A stretch of 64,000 nt of DNA. Origin: Theocolax elegans. Taxonomy: Eukaryota; Arthropoda; Insecta; Hymenoptera; Cerocephalidae. Location of the stretch: NCBI GenBank assembly GCA_026168455.1, contig CM047425.1:45766362-45830361 (forward strand), given 5' to 3'. The notes below the pieces were generated by a model. It was not told the DNA's origin. It saw only the letters and a list, made by a program, of their open reading frames with translations, and made no database searches. The translations under genes were made by a program, and so were the position numbers. This document shows positions 1 to 11,772 of the stretch, piece by piece (the stretch's first letter is position 1; each line of letters opens with the position of its first letter).

Positions 1-850
1 CATAGTCAAGAAAATTACTACCTATTAAGACTTTCGGGGCAGTGTCCTAATCTATACGCGAAATGAAGACCTGACTACCCAAGATCATCACCTTTGTCTT
101 TTTAACGTTCGGTTTTAATCCATTCGACCCACGTGATGACAGTGTTAAAACAGCCCAGTGAACGCAATTTAAAAAGTAAGGTATCGTGTGGTACTGAATC
201 GAACCCTTTAGAAAAATCAAACAGGATGAGAATGGTGATCATATGCTTATCAATGGCTCTTTTAATGTCGTTGAAAATACCAATTAGAGCCGTCTGAGTA
301 CTATGCCCCCGTCGGAAGTTCGCATCTCTCTCAATGATTAAACTATTTCCGTTCACATACTCGGTAAATTGTTCATGGATCAATTTTTCAAAAATTTTAG
401 AGACTTCGCAAAGCTTAGCAAAGGGCCTAGTATCAGATGGCGAGAACCCTGCCTGTCTTAGCTAGAGGAAAGAGAAGGGACTTTGTCCAGAGTTCCGGGA
501 AGGATCCAGTTGTGAGAGATAAGTTGAAGATTTCAGCTAAGTGGGACGCTACTAAGGGAACTAGAAGCTTCAACATTGAAACGGAAATACCATCATGACC
601 TGTAGAAGTGGCCCTGGAGATAGTTGATAAGACATTATGAGGGGTAATAGGAGTAAAGTGGAAAGAAGTTACAGGATAGAAAGAAGATAAAATATCAGAG
701 GATGAAATGAATGATTGTAGCTGAGTGAAGGTGAAACGAGTAGCTGAGTAAGAAATAGATGCGTAATGGTTATTGACCTGATCGAGTGAGAAGATGTTGA
801 GAGGCGCTGGAGTTATTTTGATGGGTACACCGCCGTAGGTCTCCTATAAA
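1..850 (-). pseudogene. LINE reverse transcriptase fragment (CR1/Jockey-like)
   Basis: Read on the minus strand from about 850 down to 425, one frame carries the RT N-terminal region: a GHDGISVSMLK block, then FPELWTKSLLFPLAK. After a stop the RT continues in another frame (383-102) with FRRGHSTQTAL and the first catalytic block FDFSKGFDSVPHDTLL. The blocks match, in the same order, those of the longer LINE at 31964-34755, so this is a diverged relative. The fragment is cut by the window edge before the YADD block and contains at least one frameshift or stop, so it is dead. Family assignment rests on motifs only. Confidence 0.85.
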
Positions 851-1184
851 CCACACAGAAGAGCAGCGAAATAGTTGTACTATATATTTGAAAAATCATA
901 AACTCCAGAGAGTTGGAGAAGCCTAACATCAATATTATTCTTGAAGCCTGGCCAGTCAACCCTCACTTCGATGAGGGGGATTTGGGAGTTAAGAGGTTAC
1001 GGATGTCCGATTTAGTGTGCACCGAAAGTAGCTGCCCTCCGTTAGCTCTACGCATGTTGTGACGGAAATCGTCACACAATCTATTCGCGGCAGATGAAGT
1101 ATTTAAATTCATTTTAATTGTAAGTCGTCGGAGCCTTTCGTATATCAAGGCCATCCGACGACATTTGTTTACTTGAACAAATGT
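851..1184 (-). other. possible upstream continuation of the LINE fragment
   Basis: A minus-strand frame of 63 codons (1154-963) with a basic N-terminal half lies where the endonuclease-RT linker of a LINE would be. I see no diagnostic endonuclease motif. It may be linker, UTR or unrelated sequence. Confidence 0.25.
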
Positions 1185-1799
1185 TTACAATTACGCGCGC
1201 AATAGTACGTAGGGATGAGAGTGCGAGAGAGTGTGTGTGTGAGTTTCCCACTTTCATCCCTTTTTCGAAAAATTAGGCAATTGCCTAGTTAGTGCGGCCC
1301 GATCCGCCGTTCGAGGCGGACGAATCTATCCGGTGCTGATCGAGTGTAGTTTACGGCTAAGGAAAAGGCGCGTGAGGCGCAAAGCCGTCGGTATCCGGAT
1401 CATCCTTGCAAGGTGAACCGCGAGTGAGTTTGGTGTGTGACAAGGACGGGGTTGTGCGTGAGTGTAGACGCGGTTCGCGAAGCACTCACCGCGGCATTGG
1501 GCCGCCTTTTCAACACCAGCAGCCGACGTCGGCCTCCGTTGCCCAGGAGACCAAAGGGACACGGATCGGCTGGGCCATCCACGGGGCGCATCCCGGTAAG
1601 TTTTATCTATATTACAGCGCATCTTCCCTTCCCTTCCCCGAGTGTATGTGAGCGTGTGAACTCGGGAGTATATTCGGGTACGCCGGTACCCGAATAGCGG
1701 AGATCGGGGTACACTCAATCGCAGGCGAGTAAGGAAAGTGTGAAAACGTAATCATGTGCGAGCGTGAGTGCGTACATCGAGCTTGGAGTTATCCATACT
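1185..1799. other. GC- and CpG-rich patch, function unknown
   Basis: About 600 bp are much richer in G+C and CpG than the surroundings. On the plus strand a consensus 5' splice donor, CCCG|GTAAGTTTT, occurs near 1594. Several overlapping frames are open on both strands, as expected of GC-rich DNA, and none resembles a protein I recognise. A first exon and promoter, the 5' region of a retroelement, or an LTR piece would all fit. Confidence 0.35.
1671..1696. repeat. perfect short hairpin
   Basis: TATTCGGGTAC and GTACCCGAATA are perfect 11-bp inverted repeats around a 4-base GCCG spacer, inside the GC-rich patch. Confidence 0.8.
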
Positions 1800-2787
1800 C
1801 GCAATTCATCAAATGTCTGTTCAGGAGTTGTCATTTAAGTAAGCGTCAAATATGCGCCACGCTAAATTTGCTATAACTTTGTAACTAATAGAGATATTTC
1901 AACAAACCACAATTGAGCATATATGCCTTGACATAAGCTTTCTTTTCATCTGGGTTAAAAGTTGTAATTATTATTAGAATCAATTTTATACCGTTATAAA
2001 CAAATTAGTTTCCTTATATTTAGCTTCATTTATTGCTTTTTGCAAGTCAGAATAATATTTAGTACATGCATTTAATAACTTTTTTTCTTTTGCATGTTAG
2101 AATAATAATTATTTTATCGAAAGCAAGTTATAAAATTCAAAAATTTGTATTTAAACCAAAGTTACAACCGAAAAAGTGAGCGCGCATAACGAAAACGAGA
2201 CATTTTTGCATTATATTTGCAATAACTTTTGACCTAATCAAGATATTTAATCAAACCAAAGTCGAGAAAATTTGTAATAAAAATATCTTTGTTTTTCTAT
2301 AGTTAGAAGGTTTAAATTATTGTTAGTGTGGCTTGTAACGCGGTTCAAACAATTAATTTGTTAATAACAATTTATCTACAACTTTTTCGGACTTTTACCC
2401 AAAAAATTCGCATTCAGCGGGCAAAAAGGCTTCAAAAATACTTGGGTAGAGCCGTGGCATATGAAAAAGCGACGAAACCATACCTGGCGCCTAGACTGCA
2501 GTACCCACCCTGTTAAAACTGGCTCCCAATACGTGTGGATTTGGGATAAAGGACGTTGTAAAAATCAACAAGCACGATATAGTTGTTCAATTGTTAATAA
2601 TATTGTTAATTAACAATTGGATAACTCGCGAACAATAACGAGGTCAGCAGTAGCGTTTCGAAATTGTGAAGTATTTTTCGGTACTCTTTCGTTCCCTCTC
2701 GAGACGGGATTTGTTTATTAACAAATAGAATGGTTATAAACAAATAAAAACTTTTTATAACAAATAAATTTTTTTTATTTTTCTGGT
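1800..2787. other. AT-rich non-coding DNA with diverged internal repeats
   Basis: No credible gene. Two related stretches near 1870 and 2220 share the pattern ataactttg...gatattt...aaacca, about 350 bp apart. A near-palindrome built on CAATTGTTAAT lies at about 2588-2620. Confidence 0.5.
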
Positions 2788-3932
2788 CTTGTTGCAACTT
2801 TGAGTTGCGCCTTGTACGACTCCGGAGCCTGCACAATCGCGATAGTAGCCAGCGGTCTGCAAATCGTCTCAGCATTGGGCAAGGAGCTCATTGTAGCGAA
2901 CGCCGGAGGTGTCAAGATGGCGGATGGTAGTTACCAACCGCTAAACGGTCACGAGATCTTACCTTTCACTGTCGGAAACGAAACACGTGAAATAAGAGTA
3001 ACGATCATACCAATGCTACGTAGGAGTAAACTTCGTACGAGCATTCCGAGCCGTATTGGATCCGGATAGCGACCGCCTGTTTCTCAAGAACAGCAAGCAG
3101 CAGATCCACCTTGCAGTGGCTGGCATAGAAGGTATGGCCACCCTCTCGTCCGCTGGGATAGTGGATGCAACCTAGGCGGAAAGAGAAGAGTTGCGTGAGT
3201 TGGTAGGCAAAGTGCTGTCCAATACTTCTCCCAAAATCGGACGAACCCAACTCATCGAGCACTCGATTGACGTGGGATTAGCTAGCCCGATAAAGCAGAA
3301 GTATTACCCTGTGTCGGAGAAGATCCAGGAGGAGATGCACCACCAGGTCCGAGAAATGCTAGATTTGGAAATCATAGAACCCTCGGACAGCGGTTGGTCA
3401 AGCCCCGTGGTGATGGTACGCACGGAGAACGGATCACGTCGGTTTTGCATTGATTTTAGGAAAATTAATGCGCTAACAAAACCAGACGCTTATCCCCTCC
3501 CGTTCATGCAGGATATCTTGCGCAAGCTGAAGAGATGTCGGTACATTAGTACTCTGGACATGAACTCAGCGTAGCATCAAATACCTCTCCAGAAGGAATC
3601 GCGCCCTTATACGGCTTTCACAGTCTCGGGGATGGGACTGTATTAGTTTAAGCGAATGCCATACGGATTGGCATACGCTGGAGCGATCTTCCAACGCATG
3701 ATTGATCAAGTTATTGGTCCTGATCTCGAGCCCAATGCCTTTTCTTCCCTCGATGACATTACTATAGTCACCGAGACTTTTGAAGGGCACAAGAAGTATC
3801 TCGAGACGGTGCTGAAAAGACTAACCGAAGCTAACTTGACAGTAAATAAAGACAAGTGTGTCTTTTGTCAAGATGAAGTTAGATATCTTGGCGTGCTGGT
3901 CAATAGGGATGGAATTCGTTCCGACCCAGTAA
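2788..3932 (+). pseudogene. Ty3/gypsy protease-reverse transcriptase relic
   Basis: A protease-like start (YDSGA at about 2817) is followed, after a frame change, by the RT of a Ty3/gypsy element: CIDFRKINALTKPDAYPLP, STLDMNSA, RMPYGL, the catalytic block containing LDD near 3750, and the VNKDKC...YLGVLV connection region. Two in-frame TAG stops interrupt it, at about 3572 and 3648. Homology ends abruptly at about 3932, where an AT-rich repeat begins. The missing downstream part (RNase H, integrase) is not adjacent. The related element at 35876-43859 lacks exactly this protease-RT core, but the two are separate copies as far as I can see. Confidence 0.88.
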
Positions 3933-4145
3933 AAAAATTTTTTTTTAATTTCACAATTTTTGTTAATATTTATAAAAAGTCGTTAAAATATAGATTTGTA
4001 TAAATTCTCCCAGATTGCCTTCAATTTTCTCAAGTTCGATTTATATTTATTATTTATAAATATGTAACTACTCGTCAATTGTCGTTAAAAATTCTTAAAA
4101 AATAATAATAATTTAGTCGATGTTTATTGTAATTTTTTTTATTAT
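3933..4145 (+). repeat. AT-rich dispersed repeat, inverted partner at 43887-44088
   Basis: The reverse complement of 43887-44088 aligns over about 200 bp at high but imperfect identity, for example around cccagattgcctt and aactactcgtcaattg. Both copies abut a broken gypsy gene. It could be a short non-autonomous element or the arms of a very large inverted repeat; it has no coding capacity. Confidence 0.75.
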
Positions 4146-4222
4146 ATTTATCACTTAGATATTAAATTTTTGAGATAAAAAAAATTCAAATTTTCGCGCA
4201 ATATTTATCAAATAATTCGGTT

Positions 4223-4548
4223 GAGAGCCGCGGTGGCTCAGTGGATTGGGGCTCGGCCTTTCATGCGAAGGGTCCGAGTTCGATTCCCGAGGCAGGCACC
4301 TCTGCCTCTTTTTCAAAAAGTGTATGTGCTAAAATTCTCAACACCGTGGTTCTGGTGGTTCGGATCCCACCTTAAACTGTAGGGCCAGTTGTGTTGCACA
4401 TGAATTTCCTTTCTTAGCAATAAGTAAAAGGGGTACAAGTGCAACATGACTATAGGGAAAAAATAAAAATAAATTCCTAAATGGCATTACGTTTGAATGG
4501 TGGCAAACCGGATTCGAGTGTGAATCCATAACCAATTTAAAGAAATAG
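4223..4548 (+). mobile_element. tRNA-derived SINE with 13-bp target-site duplication
   Basis: The first 75 bases have a tRNA-like layout. An A-box-like TGGCTCAGTGG lies at 4234-4244 and a B-box-like AGTTCGATTCC at 4277-4287, the internal RNA polymerase III promoter of tRNA genes. The body continues about 250 bp past the tRNA-like head. The element is bounded by a perfect 13-bp direct repeat, AAATAATTCGGTT, at 4210-4222 and 4549-4561, the expected mark of LINE-assisted insertion. An ordinary tRNA gene is unlikely because of the long tail and the duplication. Confidence 0.88.
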
Positions 4549-4561
4549 AAATAATTCGGTT

Positions 4562-6150
4562 TGTAGTAACTGATAACCATCTGTAGATAATTAGCTTACG
4601 TTTTAAAAATTATATTCAAAGAAGAAAAGAAATTTGACTTGGTTAATAATGCCATTGTGAAATTGGTTCTTTTTCTTACATTATGGTTAATAAATTGACT
4701 TGGATACTGAGTATCTAATAAAAAGTCTTTAACTAATTTAATGTTGATTTCATGAAACTTCTGGTTCGACAATAAAATTGCCTTATCCACCAAACTATAA
4801 ACCATCATTCATTTTTGTTCTATAGGATAACTAGATAAAAAATGTAAAAATATGCCTGAAAATGTATCTTTTCTATACCAGTTAATGATTATTTTTTTAC
4901 TATAACTGTCTCTAATTTAAGATATCTCCAAAAAATTTATAGCACCGTTTTTTTCTTTTTCATAGGTGAATTGAAGTCGTGTATTATAAGTATTAAATGT
5001 ATCTAGTACTTTATCTATCTTATTTTCAGGGTTGCACATTATTGTGTCATCTACGTATCTATAATAAAAAACAAGTGTAAATTCTAGATTATTTAAAAAT
5101 TCATGTCCTAAATCAATCATTACCAAATCTGCAAATGTTGGACTTGCTGGACCTTCCAAAAAGTAGAAGATCCAATAATTTGTCGGTAGTATTATCCCAA
5201 GAAAAATAAGTATTGCGTAGTAAAACTTGTATGCCTTCAATTAAATCATTTAATGGTATATTGTACACCTTCCGTATAAGGTGATTTTTTTTCTATACTA
5301 TTAATTACTATGTTTTCAGGTACATTGGTGAATAAGGACACTACATCTAATGAAATTTAAATATAATTTACAAGAATTTATCAGCTGCTAATTTTATTAA
5401 ATAAATCGGTACTATTCTTGAAGATTTAGGTTTTTTTAAGCATTTTGACAGCATGTCGTTTATTATTATAGCTGACACATATGTCGGACTACCAATACAA
5501 AAAACAATAGGTCTGAGTGGAAATTATTTTTTATGTACTCCAGGTAACCCGTATATTTTAGGTAGAACCGTGTTAGTTTCTATGAGTTCATTATTGTGTA
5601 ACTTTTTACCTAAATGTTCTGAATTTGTTTGTATAATTTTTTTGTATGCTTTTGTAATTTAGTTAATGGATTTCTGTTTATTTGTTCATATGTGTTAATA
5701 TCCAATATAAGATTACGCAATTTAAGTTCATAAACATTTTTTTCTAGAGCAACTGTGACGTACCCTTGTCAGCTAAAGTAAAAAATACATTCTTATTATT
5801 TTTCAAGGACAATTTGGTTGGTTTCAATCTTTGTGCCGATAATCCATTTTTAACTTTCATGTCATTAGTTTTTTTAATATTTTTTTCGATATAGTTAGTA
5901 ATATTTTTCCTAATAAAATTCCTAGTTTCGTTTGCAATTTCAGTATTTTTAAATAATTATTCCACATTTTTTATTGTTTCTATCATGCTGTTTTTATCTG
6001 AAATATTAGAACTAAATTTTTGCCTAATGTTACTGTATCTTCAACTTTACCTGGTATATTAATCTTAGTTAAATTGACAAACCATTTTTTGTTATAACTA
6101 TCAGTATTTGTGGAACAATTATTAAGCAAATCTGCATTGTCACTACTTCT
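4562..6150 (-). pseudogene. Penelope-like element, inactivated RT (minus-strand part)
   Basis: Read on the minus strand, from high to low coordinate, the order is: an N-terminal region with a TLADKG block (about 5790-5760), a broken middle, a block with PTFADLVM, the catalytic YYRYVDDTIM near 5060, FLEIS at 4920, and then the segment SLVDKAILLSNQKFHEINIK. These blocks and their order are those of Penelope-like element RTs. Several stops and frameshifts interrupt the frame. No GIY-YIG endonuclease is visible; the SINE lies where the 3' part would begin. Confidence 0.85.
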
Positions 6151-6153
6151 GCT

Positions 6154-6623
6154 ATGAGAAATCCAATAAGTTCAACATTTGCAGATTTAGTAATGACTGA
6201 TTTAGAACAAGAATGTTTAAATAATCTAGAATTTACGCCTGTGTTTTATTATAGATACATAGATAACACAATAATGTGCAACCCTGGAAATAAGATAGAT
6301 AAAGTATTAGATACATTTAATAATTATAATACACGACTTCAATTCACCTATGAAAAAGAAAAAAACGGTGCTATAAATTTTTTGGAGATATCTTAAATTA
6401 GAGACAGTTATAGTAAATAAATAATCATTGACTGGTATAGAAAAGATACATTTTCAGGCAGATTTTTACATTTTTTATCTAGTTAACCTATAGAACAAAA
6501 AAGAGTAATGGTTTATACGTTGGTGGATAAGGCAATTTTATTGCCGAACCAAATGTTTCATGAAATCAACATTAAATTAGTTAAAGACTTTCTATTAGAT
6601 ACTCAGTATCCAAGTAAATTTAA
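6154..6623 (+). pseudogene. Penelope-like element, 5'-truncated inverted piece
   Basis: A second copy of the same RT runs on the plus strand. It begins at the SSTFADLVM block, contains YYRYIDNTIM (one of the two catalytic aspartates is replaced by asparagine), FLEIS, and the following W-Y-R-K and LVDKAILL segments. It is close to the minus-strand copy in sequence. The two are head to head, meeting at about 6150. It is cut at 6623 by the foldback element. Confidence 0.85.
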
Positions 6624-7297
6624 TAAGAGGACGTCGAAGCTAGCATTTTTACCATCAGAGTAACTCTACCTAATGGCACATATTCGCAATTACAGTTTCA
6701 CACTATTCTTCGTTATTTGCCGCTGGATTTCAATGAAATTTGCACAAAATATATAAAATGATGCAGAGAATTGGGCTGTGCATCGAAAAGCGGCGAAAAT
6801 TGAAAGAAAAACCTTTCTGATTAGTCTAAAACTGCTAACGGCACATATTCGCAATTACAGTTTCACACTATTCTTCGTTATTTGCTGCTAGATTTCAATG
6901 AAATTTGCACAGGATATATAAAATGATGCAGAGAATTGGGCTGTGCATCGAAAAGCGGCGAAAATTGAAAGAAAAACCTTTCTGATTAGTCTAAAACTGC
7001 TAACCCCAACATCGATGCACCCATACAGCGCCACCTCTTGGGGAATATCCTTACTACATACGTATAACGTACGCGGTTGGGGTTAGCAGTTTTAGACTAA
7101 TCAGAAAGGTTTTTCTTTCAATTTTCGCCGCTTTTCGATGCACAGCCCAATTCTCTGCATCATTTTATATATCTTGTACAAATTTCATTGAAATCCAGCG
7201 GCAAATAACGAAGAATAGTGTGAAACTGTAATTGCAAATATGTGCCATTAGGTAGAGTTACTCTGATGGTAAAAATGCTAGCTTCGACGTCCTCTTA
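6624..7297. mobile_element. foldback element with about 215-bp inverted arms
   Basis: The ends TAAGAGGACGTCGAAGC and GCTTCGACGTCCTCTTA are perfect inverse complements, and inverted homology continues inward for about 215 bp. The left arm contains an internal tandem duplication of 165 bp (6670-6834 and 6835-6999). The central spacer carries the small stem AACCCCAAC/GTTGGGGTT (about 7002-7083). No coding sequence. It interrupts the plus-strand Penelope-like piece. A TTAA occurs at each edge, which would suit a piggyBac-type insertion, but the symmetry is not exact. Confidence 0.85.
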
Positions 7298-7590
7298 AAG
7301 GGAGTCCCAAAGTCAATTTTTACCCTCCCTACCTTATGGGGGTTTCAAAGTCAATTTTATGACTGTATTATCGACATGCCGTCGATATAGTAGGTTGCAT
7401 TATCAGTATACTACGCCATCTAGCGTACGATTCAAATGATGTCGGTAGATGGCGTAGTTATACTAACATTGTGATTTGATTTTGTGGAAATAACATAACC
7501 TAAGCTTGTAGAAATTTATTCTCGATTGATCAAAAGCCAAAAAAAAATTTTTTTTTCTCTAACTTTGAGACTGTCTTTTTAGCGTGTATG
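7298..7590. other. non-coding spacer with short repeated motifs and a hairpin
   Basis: A short motif, CCAAAGTCAATTTTTA, occurs here and again near 10890 in inverted form. An imperfect hairpin lies at about 7407-7463 (ACTACGCCATCTA against TAGATGGCGTAGT). No gene. Confidence 0.5.
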
Positions 7591-8564
7591 ATAAATTCAG
7601 GATTGATTACTCATTATAGAGTGGGCAATCAGACTTGCAGTTCTGTACTTGCATAGTTACAAGCAATTGATACTTTTACTCACTATGGAGCGACAACAAT
7701 TTTAATAAACTGTTCAATTTTTTAATAACTTAAATTAAATATAGTAACTACGAACAGTTATTAGCCATCATTGGGCTTGCGTGAAAAATCCTATTCTATA
7801 ACTCAAATTATAGAATATCTTAATCCAATAAATATTTTTTTATAACGTGTAAGATATTTATAAATAATAATTGTGTACTGCTATTTATAATTAAAACATT
7901 TAAAACATTTTTCTTTTCATCATTTTTTTTTTATCATAAAATTTTTTTATAAATTCAGTTACGTACTGATATATTTTTAATGCCTTAATCCGATAAATTC
8001 AGGATTGATTGCTCCTTATAGAGTGGGCAATTAGGCTTACAGTTCTGCACTTGCACAATTACAAGCAATTGATACTTTTACTCACTATGGAGCGACAACA
8101 ATTTTAATAAACTGTTCAATTTTTTAATAACTTAAATTAAATATAGTAACTACGAACAGTTATTAGCCATCATTGGGCTTGCGTGAAAAATCCTATTCTA
8201 TAACTCAAATTATAGAATATCTTAATCCAATAAATATTTTTTAATAGCGTGTAAGATATTTATAAATAATAATTGTGTACTGCAATTTATAATTAAATCA
8301 TTTGAAACATTTTTCTTTTCATCATTTTTTTTATAATCATAAAAATTTTTTATAAATTCAGTTACGTACTAAAATATTTTTAATGCCTTAATCCGATAAA
8401 TTCAGGATTGATTACTCATTGTAGAGTGGGCAATTAGGCTTACAGTTCTGCACTTGCATAGTTACAAATAATTGACACTTTTACTCACTATGGAGTGACA
8501 ACAGGTTTAATGAATTGTTCAATTTTTTAATAACTAAAATTAAATATAATAATTACGAACAGTT
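7591..8564 (+). repeat. tandem repeat, period about 403 bp, 2.4 copies
   Basis: Units begin with ataaattcaggattgatt at 7591, 7993 and 8396. The first two are nearly identical; the third stops after about 170 bp. The same family, in reverse, recurs at about 14690-14850, where it forms the far end of the large inverted-repeat element. Confidence 0.88.
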
Positions 8565-8579
8565 CCAGAATCCAGCATT

Positions 8580-9250
8580 CAAGCGTTCCTAATAAGGAAA
8601 AAAGCACATATGATTAATCTCTTTGACTAGGAACGGGCCCAAGGAACCAGGATGAGCACTATCATTAGCTCACTCAGTAGCCCAGGAGCTGAAGGGTAGT
8701 ATATCTTCTAGGAGCTGCACCGCGTCCAAGTCTTAGAAACAACAGCACATACTCAGATTGGCTCCGATAATTGTTGACGCCCCGTCCAGGGTTTTCTGCG
8801 AGTATATTAAAAAATCAGAAAAAAGCAAACTACTAAATAATGGTATAATGGGAAACAGGAAGAAAGGATGCATAAAAAGGTATACACTGGCCTTTTGATA
8901 TCAATTGAGAGGGTAGGTAAACACCAACCTTCTCACCTGTAATATAACTGTATAAATAACGATGTGCTCCTACGGATAAGCAACTTACCTGTAAATAAAA
9001 CCTGGAACTACACGTCAATCTTGTAGCGAGACGGTATTAAAGAAAAAGCACCATGTCATCAGCAATACAATGAAGAACCCGTTGACAAATCGGCAGGAAG
9101 CGCGAATGTACGCGTATACTGATAGACGACCGCACGGGCGTACGTCGTACGCGCGCATCATGTCGATTCCAACGCAATGCGCATGCGCGCACGGACTAGA
9201 CGGGTCGTATCCCGACGAAGATGAGACATTCGTGGACTTCGTTCAGAATC
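8580..9250 (+). repeat. inverted-repeat block, left copy
   Basis: Diverged copy of the block at 12775-13480 (opposite strand) and of its duplicates at 21655-22355 and 28619-29324. Shared landmarks include caggaacg, cagggttttctg and cccgttgaca. Short open frames here are not conserved between copies, which argues against a real protein. Confidence 0.75.
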
Positions 9251-9359
9251 GTTTTATCGTTATATATATTGTTAGTTTATAACGGTAAAATTTGTTTATT
9301 TCAAATCTTATAAACGTAGCAGCAATATTTCTAATTTTTCTAGTTTGACGTGACACTCG

Positions 9360-10330
9360 CGAATTGAGCAGCAAATGCGAGTTCGTGGTGCGTGTACGCA
9401 GGCGATTGACGGAGCGCACGCACCACGAAGTCCCCACATTCCAATTAATAATAAATAATTTTCATTCTGTTAAATAATTTACTTAAATGTTTAACTTAAT
9501 CAGAAAATAACACAACATTGAATGCGGAAAAATTTTTTTTTTATAATAATCAAACGGGTTGAATCGAGCGGTAAAAATGACTTCGTGGTGCGTGTACGCA
9601 GGCGGTCTATTCTGCGTTTTTAACGCAAGCGCTAAGTCAAAATTAACAAAAAATTTTAGCGCAAAATGCCGAAATTTTATCGTTAAGTGCGGTGTAACGC
9701 CAAAATTTGACCTTAATTTTAATTTAACGTTAGCGTTAACAACCTGAATAGACCCCCAGGCGATCTGCGGATCGCACGCACCACGAAGTCCCGACATTCC
9801 AACTAATAATAGACATTCAGTATGCTGGTTATTCCTGCGTAGTAAAATGCGCCTGTTAATTAATTTGCATAAATGTTTAACTTTATCAGAAAATAAGACA
9901 ACATTGAATGCGGAAAAATTTTTTTTTTATAATAATCAAACGGGATGAATCCAGCCGTAAAAGTGACTTCGTGGTGGGTGTACGCAGACGATCGACAGAG
10001 CGCACGCACCACGAAGTCCCCACAATCCAAATAATATTATTAGACATTCAGTATTCTGGTTATTCCTCCGTACTAAAATGCGCCTGTTAAATAATTTGCT
10101 TAAATGTTTAACTTAATCAGAAAATAAGACGACATTGAATACTGAAAGATTTTTTTTATAATAATCAATCGGGTTGAATCGAGCGGTAAAAATGACTTCG
10201 TGGTGCGTGTACGCAGGCGATCGACGGAGCGCACGCACCACGTAGTCCCCACATTCCAACTAATAATAGACATTCAGTATTCTGGTTATTCCTGTGTACA
10301 AAAATGCGCCTGTTAATTAATTTGCTTAAA
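9360..10330 (+). repeat. tandem repeat of about 229 bp built around a palindrome
   Basis: Units at about 9381, 9582, 9966 and 10195 each contain a short palindrome, cttcgtggtgcgtg...cacgcaccacgaag, followed by an AT-rich spacer with aatgcgcctgttaa. Spacing between the last two is 229 bp; the second unit is lengthened by a small insertion. Related single palindromes occur near 12411 and 12640. Confidence 0.82.
9604..9757. mobile_element. small inverted-repeat insertion (MITE-like)
   Basis: About 154 bp with ends GGTCTATTC...GAATAGACC and inner inverted similarity (gttaacgc...gcgttaac), sitting inside the palindrome of a 229-bp repeat unit. Neighbouring units lack it, so it is a later insertion. 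No open frame. Confidence 0.6.
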
Positions 10331-10763
10331 TGTTTAACCTATATAAATAAAAGTTTTGTTTCATGATCCCTGCGTGTACATATCAATATGTTTGCACGTC
10401 AAATCGACAACTTTGTAAAAAGTTGACAGTTTGCCGTGCAGCCGACAGTCTAAGATGGCGGCTGCTGCGCTCGCGTAACCTTCGTATTATTCTACCGCTA
10501 GCGCCACTGAACGGTAATTTATGGCGTAAGATTTTACTTTGTTACTGTTGCGGTATTAAAATCTACTATTTTTTTTAATATACTGAATATATTTATGAGT
10601 ACAGTTCCCTTCGTATATGAATAAGTTAACTATGTACAAAGTTTGAGACAAAAGTATTATTTCGTTTGTATTTTATCCCTTACAAAAAATGTGAGACGGT
10701 CGCAGCATACTCAAAATTTTTGGTAAGGGTTTAAACAAAAACGTGATGATTTTGCTGTTCCAA

Positions 10764-11033
10764 ATTTTGCACACACTTAAATAATCCATATACGAAGGGC
10801 ATTGAACTCTTATTTCTCTGCATAATAATATAATTATCTAATTATAATCGATTATTTGATTTACTCAGTCGGTAAGCTAGGGAGGATAAAAATTGACTTT
10901 GGAACCCCCTTATCGACTGAGTTAATCAAATTATCGATTTTAATTGAATAATTATAATATTATGTGTAGAAATAAGAGCTCATTGCCCTTCGTATATGAA
11001 TTATTTAAGTGTGTGCAAAATTTGGGACAGAAA
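10764..11033. mobile_element. foldback palindrome with about 110-bp arms
   Basis: Arms at about 10764-10873 and 10916-11033 are inverse complements (ccaaattttgcacacactta against taagtgtgtgcaaaatttgg). The spacer holds gggaggataaaaattgact. It sits at the middle of the giant inverted-repeat element and may be its innermost arm. Copies: 26608-26877 and, inverted, within 24090-24365. Confidence 0.78.
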
Positions 11034-11162
11034 TATTATCACGATTTTGATTAAGGGGGTCTCATACTCAATTTTTACCGACCGAGCCAATAGAGTGATA
11101 GTATGGTTGAAAACTACTTCAATGTAGATAAATATAAAGAATTTCGACAAACTAGAAGATAG

Positions 11163-11368
11163 GCGCCCTTTCTTTTGTAGTTATGTATCACTGTGCAAAG
11201 TTTCTATTAATTACATTGAGGCATTTAAGAGAAAACCTTGTATAAAAAACAATATCTACGGCGTCCACATAATGAAATTTTCGTACAAGGTTTTCTCTTA
11301 CACGTATCAATAAAATGACTTGAAACTTTGTATAGAAGTAAATAATTATTTAATAAAGGGCATCTAAC
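11163..11368. mobile_element. nested MITE-like inverted repeat
   Basis: Imperfect inverted arms of about 80 bp, best at AAGAGAAAACCTTGTA against TACAAGGTTTTCTCTT, with outer edges gccctttcttttgtag and ttaataaagggc. Non-coding, inside the piggyBac-like element. Confidence 0.65.
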
Positions 11369-11715
11369 TGTTTGTTTTGCATAGTTTTATAAAATTTAAA
11401 GTAGTTTTATTATCATTATTAAAAGAATATTTTACGTTAGATGGCAGTACGCACGGATCATGGCAAGCTAGAATATGCTTTCGCCGCCGCCACTATCGAC
11501 ATCACGCATGCGCATTTGTTTCAGACTCGAGACAAATAGCCGAGCAAAATAATTCGATTTGACTCCTATAAAATTTTTAAATACGTGTCATACTGATTCT
11601 CATATTATGACTAGTTGAATTTTCTACATGGCAAATTGAACCGTACTACGTATTTATCATAGATTCAATGTAAAAGGAAACGTACTGCTGCGAGAATCCG
11701 GCATATCTATCGATC

Positions 11716-11772
11716 AACCCAAGGGAGCGGATCAAAAATCGACTTGCGAGCCGTGCTCCGCTCCCTTGGGTT
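11716..11772. repeat. perfect 16-bp hairpin
   Basis: AACCCAAGGGAGCGGA and TCCGCTCCCTTGGGTT are perfect inverse complements separated by 25 bases; the stem is GC-rich in an AT-rich setting. Repeated in all three arms. Confidence 0.85.

Noticed and set aside
4223..4300. Genuine tRNA gene
   Set aside because: The tRNA-like head is followed by a 250-bp body and the whole is enclosed by a target-site duplication, so it is a SINE.
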